This document shows, one piece after another, positions 10,018-20,534 of a stretch of DNA of 55,218 bases. Made by a program: the position numbers and the translations under genes. This stretch comes from Vairimorpha apis BRL 01. Lineage: Eukaryota; Microsporidia; Nosematidae. The notes beneath the pieces are model-generated. The model made no database searches. It was not told where the DNA came from and was given only the letters and a program-made list of their open reading frames with translations. Every line of letters starts with the position of its first letter. The stretch's first letter is position 1. The stretch lies in contig KE647314.1 of the NCBI GenBank assembly GCA_000447185.1, positions 1 through 55,218 of the forward strand, given 5' to 3'.

Positions 10018-10623
10018 TTATTTGCAACACCATAAACCACAAAAACATCCTTGATCCATATTTTCAGCGACTTTAACATTATTAATATATCTTGCTGCTG
10101 TTTCAAATACTTCTTTTACATTTTTTCCAGTTCTAGCTGAGCATTCCAAAAACTCTTTAGCTTTAATAGAATTCGCCAAATCTTGTCCTTCTTCAGTAGT
10201 CACGAAATTTGTTTTATCAAGAGTAGGATCATTATCTTCTCTTAAGTCACTTTTTAATGCAATTAAAAAATAACCTGCTTCAGGACAATAATTTTTAATT
10301 TCCATTAACCAATTTTTACTAATATTAGGTAGTCTGTTTTTGTTTTCTATTGTATAACATATTAAAACTAAATCAGTATCTCTATAAGACAAAGGTCGTA
10401 TAGTATCATAATCTTCTTGTCCTGCTGTATCCCATAAAGCTAAATTTACAGTAACTGGTCCATTTTCATCGATAACAACATCTTTAGCAAAATTGTCTAC
10501 AACAGTTGGCACATACGATGGTGGAAATTGATTTCTTCTAAATACTTCTAATAAACATGTTTTTCCACAAGCGCCATCTCCTACAACGACTACTTTTCCA
10601 CTTTTTTTGGGTTGTTTTGCCAT
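10018..10623 (-). CDS. RHO1: Rho-family small GTPase with an unusual cysteine-rich C-terminus
   Basis: 201 residues. G motifs: P-loop GDGACGKT, switch I VPTVVDNF, DTAGQEDYD, a KSDL segment where TKxD/CKxDL is usual, and ECSARTGKNV. The Rho insert region (EDNDPTLDKTNFVTTEEG) distinguishes it from Ras and Rab. Rho proteins switch actin and wall signalling at the plasma membrane. The tail ends CFCGLWCCK, with no Cys four residues from the end, so a standard CAAX box is missing; the final CCK would fit the CCX type modified by geranylgeranyltransferase II in Rab proteins. The start is set by homology (KVVVVGDG near residue 10). There is a CCCC about 35 bases upstream, farther than usual. Codon use is less A/T-biased than in the unknown genes, suggesting good expression. 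Confidence 0.9.
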   Translation of the reverse strand: MAKQPKKSGKVVVVGDGACGKTCLLEVFRRNQFPPSYVPTVVDNFAKDVVIDENGPVTVNLALWDTAGQEDYDTIRPLSYRDTDLVLICYTIENKNRLPNISKNWLMEIKNYCPEAGYFLIALKSDLREDNDPTLDKTNFVTTEEGQDLANSIKAKEFLECSARTGKNVKEVFETAARYINNVKVAENMDQGCFCGLWCCK

Positions 10624-12311
10624 AAAAAATTACTGGAATAATTTTTATAAATATAAAAAGGGGAAAATGTTTATTGGTAATTGTAAGTATTGTTTTTTAA
10701 TTAAAATAAAAAAAGATATTATATGATCATTATTAGTAAAAGTTTATTTTGAAAAAAAACAAAATTTCTTTTTTTATGATATCATGATAACTATTTTAAC
10801 ATATAAATAAAAAAATTTAAAAATATTATAATTTAATTGAAAATGTTTTCAATACAAATTAATTTGTTATTTTACTTTTTAATATGAATAAAAATGACAT
10901 TTATAAAATTTAAAAAACAAAATGTTTTAAATTTATTTCTAAAATTAAAAAAAATAATTATATTATTTTTTTGTATATTACAATATAAAAAGAAATATAA
11001 AATCATAAACCTGAGCATTAACTAAAGTTATATTTAGAAAATAATGGTTTATTAAAATATTTAGTTTGGAAAAGCATTTAAATAAAAGTGTTTTAAAAAA
11101 TTATTTATAAATTTATGTCATTATTTAACACGTAATTTAATTTAAACTTCAATTTTAAATTTATTAATATTTTTTTTAATTAATTTATGAATATGACACT
11201 TCAAAATAAGAAAAATTAATTTTTAAATTTTGCATTGTTGAAATTACATAATAAAAAAAATTAATAAGTTAGGTTAAATTTTTAACAATATAATTAAACA
11301 AATTAAAATAAAAAAATATTTATTTATTATTGATATATATTTATAAATCAAAATTATAAAAAAATTATTTGTAAGTTTAAATATTTTTTAGTCAATTAAC
11401 AAATAAAAAATTTGTAAATTTTGAATATTTAATTAATTATCATAATAATTCATATTTTCTTTATAAAAAACAAAATAAAAATTTTTGTTAGAAATTGTTA
11501 GATGATTTTTTATTGTTACTTTATTACTCTAATATTTTTATTCGCAAAATTATTATATGAAAGAATTATTGTACTTTTTTAAACTAATGCAGTTTTATTT
11601 TTCATTAATATAAATTTAATTAGTATTTAAAAAAATTAATAATAAGTAATAAAAAAACATCATAACTTTTAAACTATAATTGAATAAAAAATAATAGAAT
11701 TATATATGTAAACAAATATATAGAATTTTAATAAAACATTTAAAATACTTAAATTTTAGCCTAAAAATATTTATAATAGTGAATGTAAAAAATGTAACAT
11801 AATTATAAATTTTAATTTTATTTAATTAAAAATAATTAAAAACTAAATTATTTTATTAATAAAAAATTAATTTTTTCTTAATTTTAAATCAATTGTTTTT
11901 TTGTTACATCAAAAATTATAATAAAAATTTAATTTATTATGATTAATAATATCACCATGATAATATCTAATATATAATTCAGAATATTCTAAAATAAAAT
12001 TTATTAAATTTCAACAAACATCACATACATAAAAAGTTATTTTTATTTTGAAATCACTTTTATTACAATTATAATAAACTTATTTTGTTTTTAAATAAAA
12101 TACTATAATATTCAGTAGTCATTTTTTTATTCTATAAATCTTAGAAATTTAAATAATTAGATTGTTAGTAATTCAAATATATATTATTTTTAAAGATTTT
12201 TATGTTCAATTTTTGTATTATACATTTAAGATAAAATATCAAAATTTAAAGCCTTATTTTTTCTATTTAAAAACATTTTAAAATTTGATTATTTTTTTTA
12301 TCCCTTACATA
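10624..12311. other. 1.7 kb A/T-rich intergenic region, no gene seen
   Basis: Divergent spacer between Rho and cofilin. It is dominated by A and T runs. The only elements I can point to are the C-runs close to the two flanking starts. Confidence 0.5.
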
Positions 12312-12770
12312 ATGAATATACCAGGTTTGGATGACCTAGAAAATGAGGTACAAAGACTAAAAAAACGCTATTTTGAATTCTTAATTTTTAATATATCAAA
12401 CTTGGATCCTATAGAATATCATATAAAAAAAACTGGAGGTAAAAATTACAATGGTGAACTTATTATCAATTATAATGAAAAGAAGCTCATAGAAACATTT
12501 AATATTTGTAGAGAAAATGTCGAACAAGATGTACCTTGTTTTATAGTATATGATTTTGTATTTTACGAAAAGGGTTTGTGGAAAACTTCTTTGTGTTTAA
12601 TTTCATTTATACCAGATAATCTTAATATTAAAAATAAAGTAGTATATAGTACCAATGCATTAAATCTTAAAAGATTGCTTGAAATTCCTTTGCTTATTTC
12701 TGTTAATAACGTTGATGATTTAACATATGAAAACATTAAAGATAGATGTAATAAATATAAACTTAATTAA
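12312..12770 (+). CDS. COF1: Actin-depolymerising factor / cofilin
   Basis: 152 residues from the ATG at 12312, which has CCC 8 bases upstream; the frame is open 9 codons further 5' but that part has no family match. The ADF-homology fold is seen in the order KRYFEFLIFNI, FIVYDFVFYEKGLWKT, LCLISFIPDNLNIKNKVVYST (cofilin: LLFISWSPD...KMLYAS), and at the C-terminus DDLTYENIKDRC (cofilin: DEVSYESVLEKV). Cofilin severs and recycles actin filaments in the cytoplasm. The Lys/Met residues of the long actin-binding helix are partly replaced, ending in NALNLKRLLE. The fold assignment is by pattern rather than high identity. Confidence 0.8.
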   Translation: MNIPGLDDLENEVQRLKKRYFEFLIFNISNLDPIEYHIKKTGGKNYNGELIINYNEKKLIETFNICRENVEQDVPCFIVYDFVFYEKGLWKTSLCLISFIPDNLNIKNKVVYSTNALNLKRLLEIPLLISVNNVDDLTYENIKDRCNKYKLN

Positions 12771-14107
12771 TAACAACATTGAAAGGTTAAATTTGATAAA
12801 GAAAAAGATTTTTATAAATAATATTAATGAATTTTTACTTTTTTAGTATATTATATGTAAAGTAAAATTTTTATTTTAAAAAATAAAAGAAAAATCTAAT
12901 TTTACTCATTTACCAATATTAAATTAAAATTAACTATAAAAAAATTCAATAAATCATTGAGTATAATATGATAGATTTTATTACAATTTTTTTGTTTAGT
13001 CTAAAAATTATCCAAAAATTTTAGTTTTTATTTTAGATCTTTGATAATATCAATAAAAATGTTATAATATTTAACTTAATTTTTTTATCAAAATATTTTA
13101 AAGATAAAAAAAATATTTGAATTTTTTAATTTAATGACATTTAAATAAGTTATTCAAAAAAAATTTAATTAAAATTTGAAAAATTATATAACATAATATG
13201 ATTAGATTTTTTACTTATAAAAAAATAATTTAATCGTATTTGAAATTCAATTTATTAATTATAAATTTAAAATTTATCAACACAAAATAATAAGATAGTT
13301 TATAAAAATTATTTTAAACCGAATTTGAACCTAATTAATATTAAAATGTTTATTAAAATGTATTAAAAAATAAAACATCTATTTAAAATTTTAATATTTC
13401 GTTAGTATAAGAATTGATTTTCTAAATTTTAGATTGTATAAATTAAAATATTATTAATAATAAATTTGCTTTAATAATTTTTTGTCATAATTTTTATATC
13501 GACAATATTCTTATATTTGAACTATTTGTGTTTAATATAAATTAATTTTGAGACATATAATATATTTATTATTATAAATTGTAATCTTATATACATGTTA
13601 AATAATGATACAAAAGTAATTTCTATTTAATCATATCAATTAAATATTAACTAAAATAAACATTTTAATATATATAAGTTATATTTTTATAAAATAATTA
13701 ATAATCTCAAAAATTATTATTTATTATTATTTTTAAATCTATAGATATGATTTTTAATAATAAGAAATATATCTTTTCAATAAATACGAAAAAAAGAAAT
13801 TTATTTTAATACAGATGACTTAATTTTTATATTTATTATAATTATCATAAAACAAATTTAAATAAAGTAAAAATAAAAATTTTGTTGATTTTTTTATATG
13901 TTCAAGCTTTATATATTATTTATTATTTGGCATATTTTTATATATCATTATAAAAGGAATACATAATAAGTTTGTATAAACTAAAATCTTGTATTTTGAT
14001 ATAGATACAATATTAATCATTTAACTAATTCAGTTAATAATAAATAGATTTTATGTATAAATTTTATATAAGAATCATAAGAAATTAGTCATATTTAAGA
14101 ATAAAAT
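12771..14107. other. 1.3 kb A/T-rich intergenic region, no gene seen
   Basis: Convergent spacer between cofilin and the cap methyltransferase. No conserved frame, RNA fold or start motif is visible. Confidence 0.5.
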
Positions 14108-14904
14108 TTAACTAATTTTTTTAAAGACTCCAATTTCGTATAAACTAACAATCTTCATTTCTTCATCATTTAAATATCTACATTTCATGATTTTTGCCAT
14201 TTTCTCATTTTTAATAACCATCTCATCATAAAATACTTTAAACATTGTACGTCTTATTAAAATAATATTATATTTATCAAAAAATTTAACTAATTTTTCA
14301 AAATCGACAAAATATTCAACACAATTATTAACGCAACCTTCTAAAAAAAAATAGTAATCATTTGAAGTTCCATCATAAGTTATACTATATAGACTATTAA
14401 AAGTATCTCCATTTTCATATCTTTTTAATATTTCTTCTCTATTAGGTACACTAAAAATAAAATAACCACCGACTTTTAAATGAATATTTATATTTTTTAT
14501 TGTTGTTTGTATAGAATTTATTGATGAGAAAGCGTAATGAAAAGAAAACTGAGATGAAATTAAGTCAAATTGTTTTTTTAAATCAAAAGGTGAATTGTAC
14601 GTATCGCACCAATCAAAAAATCCCTTAAAAGTGTAACTTGAATTATTAAATCTTAGTTTACAATCATAAATTGATACTTCAGCTATATCTAAACCGTAAT
14701 ATTCACTAATATTACATTTATCATACTTTCCTAAATCACCACCTTTACCACATCCAATATCTAAAACTTTCATTCCAGATTTAGTATATTGCTTTATAAA
14801 CATAGCTTTTATGAAATTGTTAGCATATCTTATTTTAGAAACATTAGATTCTTTTCTTTCTTTTTTGTTTTTTTTATAGTATTGTAATGTTCTTTAATAT
14901 TCAT
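14108..14904 (-). CDS. ABD1: mRNA cap guanine-N7 methyltransferase (ABD1 type), one frameshift
   Basis: Transfers a methyl group from S-adenosylmethionine to N7 of the cap guanine of nuclear mRNA. The true start is the ATG at 14904, preceded by two C-runs (ATCCC and GCCCAC). Its first codons give MNIKEHYNTIKK, and after repairing one missing base in the 8-base run at 14868-14875 the frame continues through YANNFIKA into the SAM-binding motif VLDIGCGKGGDL. Further motifs are YYGLDIAEVSI, FDLISSQFSFHYAF, GGYFIFSVPN, and NNCVEYFVDF. The total is about 265 residues, slightly shorter than the Encephalitozoon cuniculi enzyme (298), which it resembles along its whole length. The frame repair restores a conserved segment, so I think the break is a sequence error. 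Confidence 0.92.
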
Positions 14905-15263
14905 AGAAAAAGATTAGTGGGCACAAGGGATAAAATTTAAAAATGTCGAATATTATATATTTTTATAAAATTACAATTAAATATCTTTCTTATTTTTTTA
15001 CACATTTAAATCAATTAAATTTTATAGAGATTTATTTTATGTTGTTAAATAAATTATTTAATTTTTTACTTACCTTAAGTATTATTTTTGAAAAAATAAA
15101 TTAGCTTGAAATAAACAATGTCAAAAATTTGCTTGTTAAACGGTTTTTTGTTTTCAATTAAGCCATATAAGTAAAAAATAATTATTATAAAACCTCTAAA
15201 ATTTTTGCAAAGAAAATTTTAAATTTTGTAATAAAACAGTTCTTTTGTTTTTATATATATAAA
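14905..15263. promoter_or_regulatory. Upstream region of the cap methyltransferase gene, ending at an assembly gap
   Basis: A/T-rich DNA with the two C-runs at 14920-14935 (minus strand) that mark the methyltransferase start. Nothing else is recognisable before the gap of N. Confidence 0.4.
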
Positions 15264-15326
15264 NNNNNNNNNNNNNNNNNNNNACTTACTTACTTACTTA
15301 CTTACTTACTACTCNTNTNTNTNTTN
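15264..15326. repeat. Assembly gap followed by an ACTT tetranucleotide microsatellite
   Basis: Twenty N at 15264-15283 are followed by about seven copies of ACTT (15284-15312) and a CNTNT stretch with isolated N at 15315-15326. Its true length is unknown; the gap probably marks a collapsed simple repeat. The minus-strand gene to the right runs into it. Confidence 0.9.
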
Positions 15327-15533
15327 TTGCTGTTTCTTTTTAAATTTTTTGTGTTCTTTTAGCATCTTTATATGTTTAAAATTTAAGAATGGTTTTTTTG
15401 TTTCTGCTTTTAAATGTACAATTTTTCTTTTTAATAAATTAATTCTTTCTTTTGGAGTTCTTTTTTCTTCAATAAATCTCTTTATATCTTCCATACAATC
15501 ATTTAAAGCTTTTTTATTAGAAAGTTGTTTCAT
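15309..15533 (-). CDS. Small basic protein of unknown function, C-terminus lost in the repeat/gap
   Basis: About 70 readable residues, very rich in Lys (with Glu and Leu), forming amphipathic helices (CMEDIKRFIEEKRTPKERINLL, then LKRKIVHLKAETKKPF). I believe the gene is real because CCC sits 2 bases before the ATG at 15533. The reading frame enters the CNTNT/ACTT repeat, so the apparent stop at 15309-15311 is not trustworthy. The Lys-rich helices and a KKPF segment vaguely recall ribosome-assembly factors such as Rrp36, but I cannot assign it. Confidence 0.55.
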   Translation of the reverse strand: MKQLSNKKALNDCMEDIKRFIEEKRTPKERINLLKRKIVHLKAETKKPFLNFKHIKMLKEHKKFKKKQQXXXXE

Positions 15534-16254
15534 AAGGGTTTATTTTTAAATTATAATACACTATTTTTATTAAGTATAATTTACAAATAATATTTATTTT
15601 ATATTTTTAATAAATTAAAAAAGAGCAACAAACTTTTCTATTAAATTTTTAATTTAAGTATTGTTATTAATATATTATTTTCGAAAATAACAAATACAAA
15701 TAAAATTTAACATTATAATATTAAAAAACGATAAGTAAATAACAATTAATATCATTTATGTAAAAAATTATATAATTGTATGTTTGATTTATAAACTTAA
15801 CAATTTTATTAGTAAAAATTTAAACTATTTATTAGATTTTTATAATGTATAATAAACTAACAATAAATTTTATTCGTTATATTTGTAAAAAAACATCTTC
15901 TTTTAAAAATAATAAAGTATTACTAATTAAAGTTTTTTTATTTAAAAGTGATGATTAATCATAAATAAATATAACCAAATAAATACATATATATTAAATT
16001 TAAACAAAAAAAATAAGATTTTAAACTTAAAATAATTATCACTTTGTAAATTGTTCAAAGAATTTATATATATTAACTTATAATAAAAATAAATTATAAA
16101 TTAATGATCAAATTTTTTTTTGAATAAATTAAGTTAAAAAAAATTGTAATAAATTATAAGTATAACAAAAATTTATTATAAACGCAAATTAAGATATAAA
16201 AATATAAAAATATTTTTTTTTTGAAGTTATATTTTTTTTATTCTTACCCCAATA
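15534..16254. promoter_or_regulatory. Divergent intergenic region upstream of uS12
   Basis: A/T-rich spacer between the small basic gene and the uS12 gene. The TACCCC run 4 bases before the uS12 ATG is the only clear signal. Confidence 0.45.
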
Positions 16255-16677
16255 ATGAATGGTCTATATGCTGCAAATGATTTAATAAAATCCCGCAAAA
16301 TTAAAAGAAGATCGGATCCATATTACAGGAAGAAAATATTGGGAACAAAGTATAAACATTCTAAAATAGGAACGGGTCCGCAAGCACGTGGTATAGTACT
16401 TGAAAAGACTGGTGTTGAAGCTAAGCAACCCAACTCTGCTGTAAGAAAAATCGTTAAAATTCAATTAATTGGTACTGGAAAAAGAATATCTGCTTTCGTA
16501 CCATATGACGGTTCACTTAACTATATTGAACAAAATGATGAGGTGCTTGTTGAAGGTTTTGGTAAAAAAGGTAAATCTTGTGGTGATATTCCAGGAATAA
16601 GTTATAAAGTAGTTAAAGTTCAAAACGTATCATTATGGGCTTTATATAAAGGAAAAAAAGAAAAACCAAGTCGATAA
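16255..16677 (+). CDS. RPS23: 40S ribosomal protein S23 (uS12)
   Basis: 140 residues, close to the normal eukaryotic length of 143-145. It lies at the decoding centre of the small subunit and controls translational accuracy. Conserved blocks are [22 protein letters not shown] (the decoding loop with the hydroxylated proline region KQPNSA), [42 protein letters not shown], and the C-terminal [19 protein letters not shown] precedes the ATG by 4 bases. Base composition is visibly richer in G and C than its surroundings, as expected for a highly expressed conserved gene. Confidence 0.98.
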   Translation: MNGLYAANDLIKSRKIKRRSDPYYRKKILGTKYKHSKIGTGPQARGIVLEKTGVEAKQPNSAVRKIVKIQLIGTGKRISAFVPYDGSLNYIEQNDEVLVEGFGKKGKSCGDIPGISYKVVKVQNVSLWALYKGKKEKPSR

Positions 16678-17016
16678 ATAAATATTTATATTTGATTTTT
16701 TTTACTAAATATAATATAATAAATATAAACAATTAAATATATGGTACATATAAATTATTTATTATTGTTATTTAATTTTAGTTGTGAAATAATTTTAAAT
16801 TTTTAAAATGATAATTATTTAAATGTAAATTTTAAGACAATATTTTTTGATTTAAAATATCACAATATAATTTCTTTAAAACATATCTTAAATTAATAAG
16901 CAATTATGTTTATTTTAAATGAAATAAAAAAATGTAAAATATTTAAATATATTACAAACATTCTTTTTTTGTATACTTTTAAAAGTTAAAAAATTATTTA
17001 AAAGACCCTTAAAACT
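16678..17016. promoter_or_regulatory. Spacer between uS12 and RPN10
   Basis: A/T-rich DNA with ACCC at about 17004-17007 as the RPN10 start motif; otherwise featureless. Confidence 0.4.
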
Positions 17017-17622
17017 ATGCCAGAAATTACAATAGTTATTTATGAAAATAGTTTATCAGCACAAAATCAGGATTATCTTCCGAGCAGATCTATTTTACAA
17101 AAAGAATTTATACAACATCTAATTAATAAAAGTTTTGAAGAAGATCCTGAAGCGCTTGTTGGTATTATACCTTCTTCTCAAGAACAATATAATGACATTT
17201 TAACACCCACTAAGCATAAAGATTATTTATATACTTTTTTAAATAAATGTAATTTAGACAATAATTTAAATTACATTACCTCTTTAAATCAAACTATTAG
17301 TTCTTTTAAACAAAGAGATATTACAAATAAAAAATTAATTTTCTTTTTGGGAAATGAATTTACAGATGATAATTTATATGCTAAATTATTTGAACTTCTT
17401 ACATTTGGTGTTGTAGTAACTATTGTTTGTTTTGGAGAAGGGTTGGTACATTATGATCATTTTGTTAAACATATAGATTATCCTAATTTTACTGTTTTAA
17501 AGGTTTTACCAGGAGATGATTCAGAAGAGATTGGAAACATGATTTTTGAAAATCATGATGAGGATGATCCAGAACTTGCTGAAGCAATAAGACAGTCAAT
17601 TGAGGAATCTAAAAAAAATTAA
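17017..17622 (+). CDS. RPN10: 26S proteasome regulatory subunit RPN10 (ubiquitin receptor)
   Basis: 201 residues. Residues 1-165 form a von Willebrand A domain: ITIVIYENSLSAQNQDYLPSR at the start matches the Rpn10 pattern (V-x-x-D-N-S-x-x-x-RNGDY-PTR) but with the metal-site Asp and the Arg-Asn pair changed. Near the C-terminus, DDPELAEAIRQSIEES is a ubiquitin-interacting motif (acidic patch, then L-A-AI--SI/S). Rpn10 sits at the base-lid junction of the proteasome cap and captures ubiquitin chains. There is one UIM, as in yeast. The ATG has ACCC about 10 bases upstream. Function and length match the family, whose yeast member has 268 residues. Confidence 0.93.
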   Translation: MPEITIVIYENSLSAQNQDYLPSRSILQKEFIQHLINKSFEEDPEALVGIIPSSQEQYNDILTPTKHKDYLYTFLNKCNLDNNLNYITSLNQTISSFKQRDITNKKLIFFLGNEFTDDNLYAKLFELLTFGVVVTIVCFGEGLVHYDHFVKHIDYPNFTVLKVLPGDDSEEIGNMIFENHDEDDPELAEAIRQSIEESKKN

Positions 17623-19293
17623 TAAATGATATTGTGCTATTAAATTTTTTTGTTTTTATATCATATGTTACTTAACATTTTTTTGTATAATTAAAAATAT
17701 TAATTTTTTAGCACCTATATAAATATTTTCTTTAAAAAAGTATTTGCTGGTTGTTAAGATACTATTTTCTTATAATTTTTATCAAATAAATTTATATATA
17801 TAAAAATGAAAATTTTTCTATAATCTTGTTTTTTACTTTAGAATATATCTATATTTAAATGTTTTTAAGATAAATTACAAACTATTTTAAGTGATTGTTT
17901 CGGTATTGAAAAGATATAAAATTGAAAATATATATTAATAAATTAAATTCATTTTATTTTGATCAGTCATATTTCATGTTTTATTGCCAAAGGTTATTTA
18001 TATGTATCAATTTAAATTACAAAAGGTTTTTTAAATAATCAAATAATACATATATAAATATACTCAAATTTTTAAATTATTAAAATTATGTAACAAGTAT
18101 TTTAATATATTTCATATTTTAAAAAAATCAATAAAAATCAATATATTAAAACATAACAAAATAGATTATATGTTGGCTATAAAATATTTCATATTTTAAA
18201 TTGTATTATTTTTAATTATTTGACTAATAATTACTTAAAATATACAAAAATTAAATATTTTAAACAATACATAGTCCATATAAAAATATCTACAATACGA
18301 GTAAGATATAAATATTCAATATAAATTAAATCTTGATTTTTAAAATGTTAAAATATTACAAATTTAATAGTATATTATTTTAGTTTAAAAATATCATAAA
18401 TAAACTATATATTAATATTTTTTTGTTATTAAAACGCAAAATATTTAATATGTACTGTGTATAGTTTGTAAGTATCTAAAAATTGTACAAATTTATTATT
18501 ATAAAATGATTTATATATTAAAATAAACAAAAATTTAATTGTTTCCCACTAAATTGTTAAATATTTAAAAAAAAATAAAATTAAGTAAAAAAAATTAAAA
18601 GAAACTTAAATTAAATGGATAAATAAAAATGTATTTAATTTTTATATTAAGTTTAATAATATATTTTTTAATTCAATTTTTTAAATTTTAAATATATAAT
18701 AAAAATTTTTACCCAATAAGACTTATAATATGTATCTATGAACATAATTATATTGTTTAAAATTGAGATGTTTAAAATAAAAAATTTTTAAAATATGCTA
18801 TTATTAAACAATAATTTAAATTAAACCGTTTTATATTTCTAAATATTTATTAAAATATTTTATTAATAATTCTCGTAACAAAAATGAACTATAATTTTCA
18901 TATGTAAATATAAAATTTATTAAAAATTTTTATGTATAACAACCATAAAAATATATTTCTAATTTTATATTAGCAAAAATTAAAATTTAAAATTTTTTTG
19001 TATTGCTTTATATCTCATAATTTATAAACAAAGTTGTAATTACCACTTAAAAAAATAAATAAGTTTATTAACACTATTCCTACCACGAGCGGTCAAATGA
19101 CCGTTTTCAAATTTTCTTATCAAAAATAATTCGTTTGTTTTTTTTTTATATTCTTAACAAAAAATTTTATAATCAATTTTTAAAATAAATTAAAATTTTC
19201 AAGCCTTGTATTTTATTTTTTATATTTTATTTTAATACAAACAATTATTATTGTACTAATTATAAAAATATAAATTTATAGAACATAACCCAT
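17623..19293. other. 1.7 kb intergenic region containing a piggyBac-like terminal motif
   Basis: Mostly A/T runs. The exception is a short G/C-richer patch at 19068-19104, listed separately. ACCC at about 18716 is followed only by very short frames, so I call no gene there. Confidence 0.5.
19068..19104. repeat. TTAA-flanked segment with a perfect 6-bp inverted repeat, piggyBac-like terminus
   Basis: TTAA at 19068-19071 is followed by CACTATTCCTACCACGAG and the palindrome CGGTCAAATGACCG (19090-19103). The sequence stands out sharply from its A/T background. TTAA is the target site of piggyBac transposons, and a CACTA... ACC... GGTCA-TGACC layout recalls ends of piggyBac-like elements in insects; this second link is from memory and unverified. 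No transposase or matching second end is visible nearby, so it would be a solo or decayed end. Confidence 0.4.
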
Positions 19294-19701
19294 ATGACAG
19301 ATGATGATCTTAATTTTAATTATCCTAAACCAAATGAAGAAATAGCTTTAATAGAAAAGCGTATTAAAAACTATCTTAGAAAATATTCTATTAATTTGCC
19401 AAAAGAAAAAGATATAGAAAGATACACTGATAAATATACAGAATCTGTCCTTGTTGATAAACAGTCAATAAAAAATTATTTATATCCAGAATTATTAAGT
19501 CCAGAATTAAATGATTATTTTGGATTTAGTAAAACAGATGTCGATGAATTCGATAAAGAAAATATTTCAGATCTTGAGTGGGAAAGTGATGAAGATATTG
19601 ATAAAAATGATAGTTCTAGTATTGATGGTGATTATAGAATTGAAGCTGAAAATGACGAAGATAGTAAAGCAAGTAGCGTTAATGATGGAGAAGTTTTTTA
19701 A
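19294..19701 (+). CDS. Acidic protein of unknown function
   Basis: 135 residues, starting 3 bases after an ACCC motif, which supports it being a real gene. Residues 15-80 are of mixed charge and probably helical (ALIEKRIKNYLRKYSINLP); the C-terminal third, from about residue 82, is a low-complexity tail of Asp, Glu and Ser (DLEWESDEDIDKNDSSS). Such tails are common in nuclear chaperones and ribosome-assembly factors, but I do not recognise a family. It stands alone, with large A/T-rich spacers on both sides. Confidence 0.65.
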   Translation: MTDDDLNFNYPKPNEEIALIEKRIKNYLRKYSINLPKEKDIERYTDKYTESVLVDKQSIKNYLYPELLSPELNDYFGFSKTDVDEFDKENISDLEWESDEDIDKNDSSSIDGDYRIEAENDEDSKASSVNDGEVF

Positions 19702-20534
19702 AATAGGATTTTTAATTAAGTTTAATATTTTTTTTTAAAAATCACATTTTATTTTTATTAAATAAAACAAAAACAAAATAAAATTTATATTTATCTCTTA
19801 ATCATATAAAATAAAATTTTAAAAGATGTAAAGTTTGTAAAATTAAAATTGTAGAATTTGATTAAAAAAATAAATTAATTATTTTTATATTTTTATTTAA
19901 ATATTTAATAAAAAACATATAATGTGAATAATTATATCTATAATTGTTGCTTAAAAGATTTATTACTTTATATTATTAAAAAAATAATGTTAACATTTTA
20001 AAATTAAGACTATGATTATTAACAATGAATTTTTTATAATTTTATTTTATTTTTTGGTAATATTTATAAGCTAAACAAAATACAAAATTAAATTAAAAGC
20101 CAATATCTTTAAATAATTAAACATTTAAATTATTTAACAAGCATAACCTATTTAAAAAAGTTAAATTTAATATAATGTGTAAATAATATTAAAAATTTAT
20201 TTTTATAAACAAAAGTGTTAATGTATACTTTGTAATATATAAACATTTATAAATTTTTTACATAATGTTTTAATTGAAATTATGTTATAAGTACACATAA
20301 TCAATTTCTTAACATAGTTATAATACATGATAACTATAATTATTTTTAAAAAATATTATCTTAAACTAAAAAAAACTAAAAAAATTCATATTTACAAGTA
20401 AAGCTTATTGTAAATAGTTTATATGAAAAGTAAATAATTATTAGATTTGAACATAATTGATTATTAATAAAAAAGAATTTTTTTATTTTTAAAAATTATT
20501 AGAAATAATTTTAATTAAAATTTTTACCCGTTAA
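19702..20534. promoter_or_regulatory. Spacer upstream of the DEAD-box helicase gene
   Basis: A/T-rich DNA with no gene seen. TTTTTACCCG ends 5 bases before the helicase ATG. Confidence 0.45.

Noticed and set aside
15284..15312. ACTT repeat as a possible telomere
   Set aside because: It is internal, is flanked by genes on both sides and does not fit TTAGG-type telomeric repeats; it is a microsatellite beside an assembly gap.
18710..18800. ACCC followed by ATGs as a possible small gene
   Set aside because: The frames close after 3 and 17 codons and show no protein-like composition.
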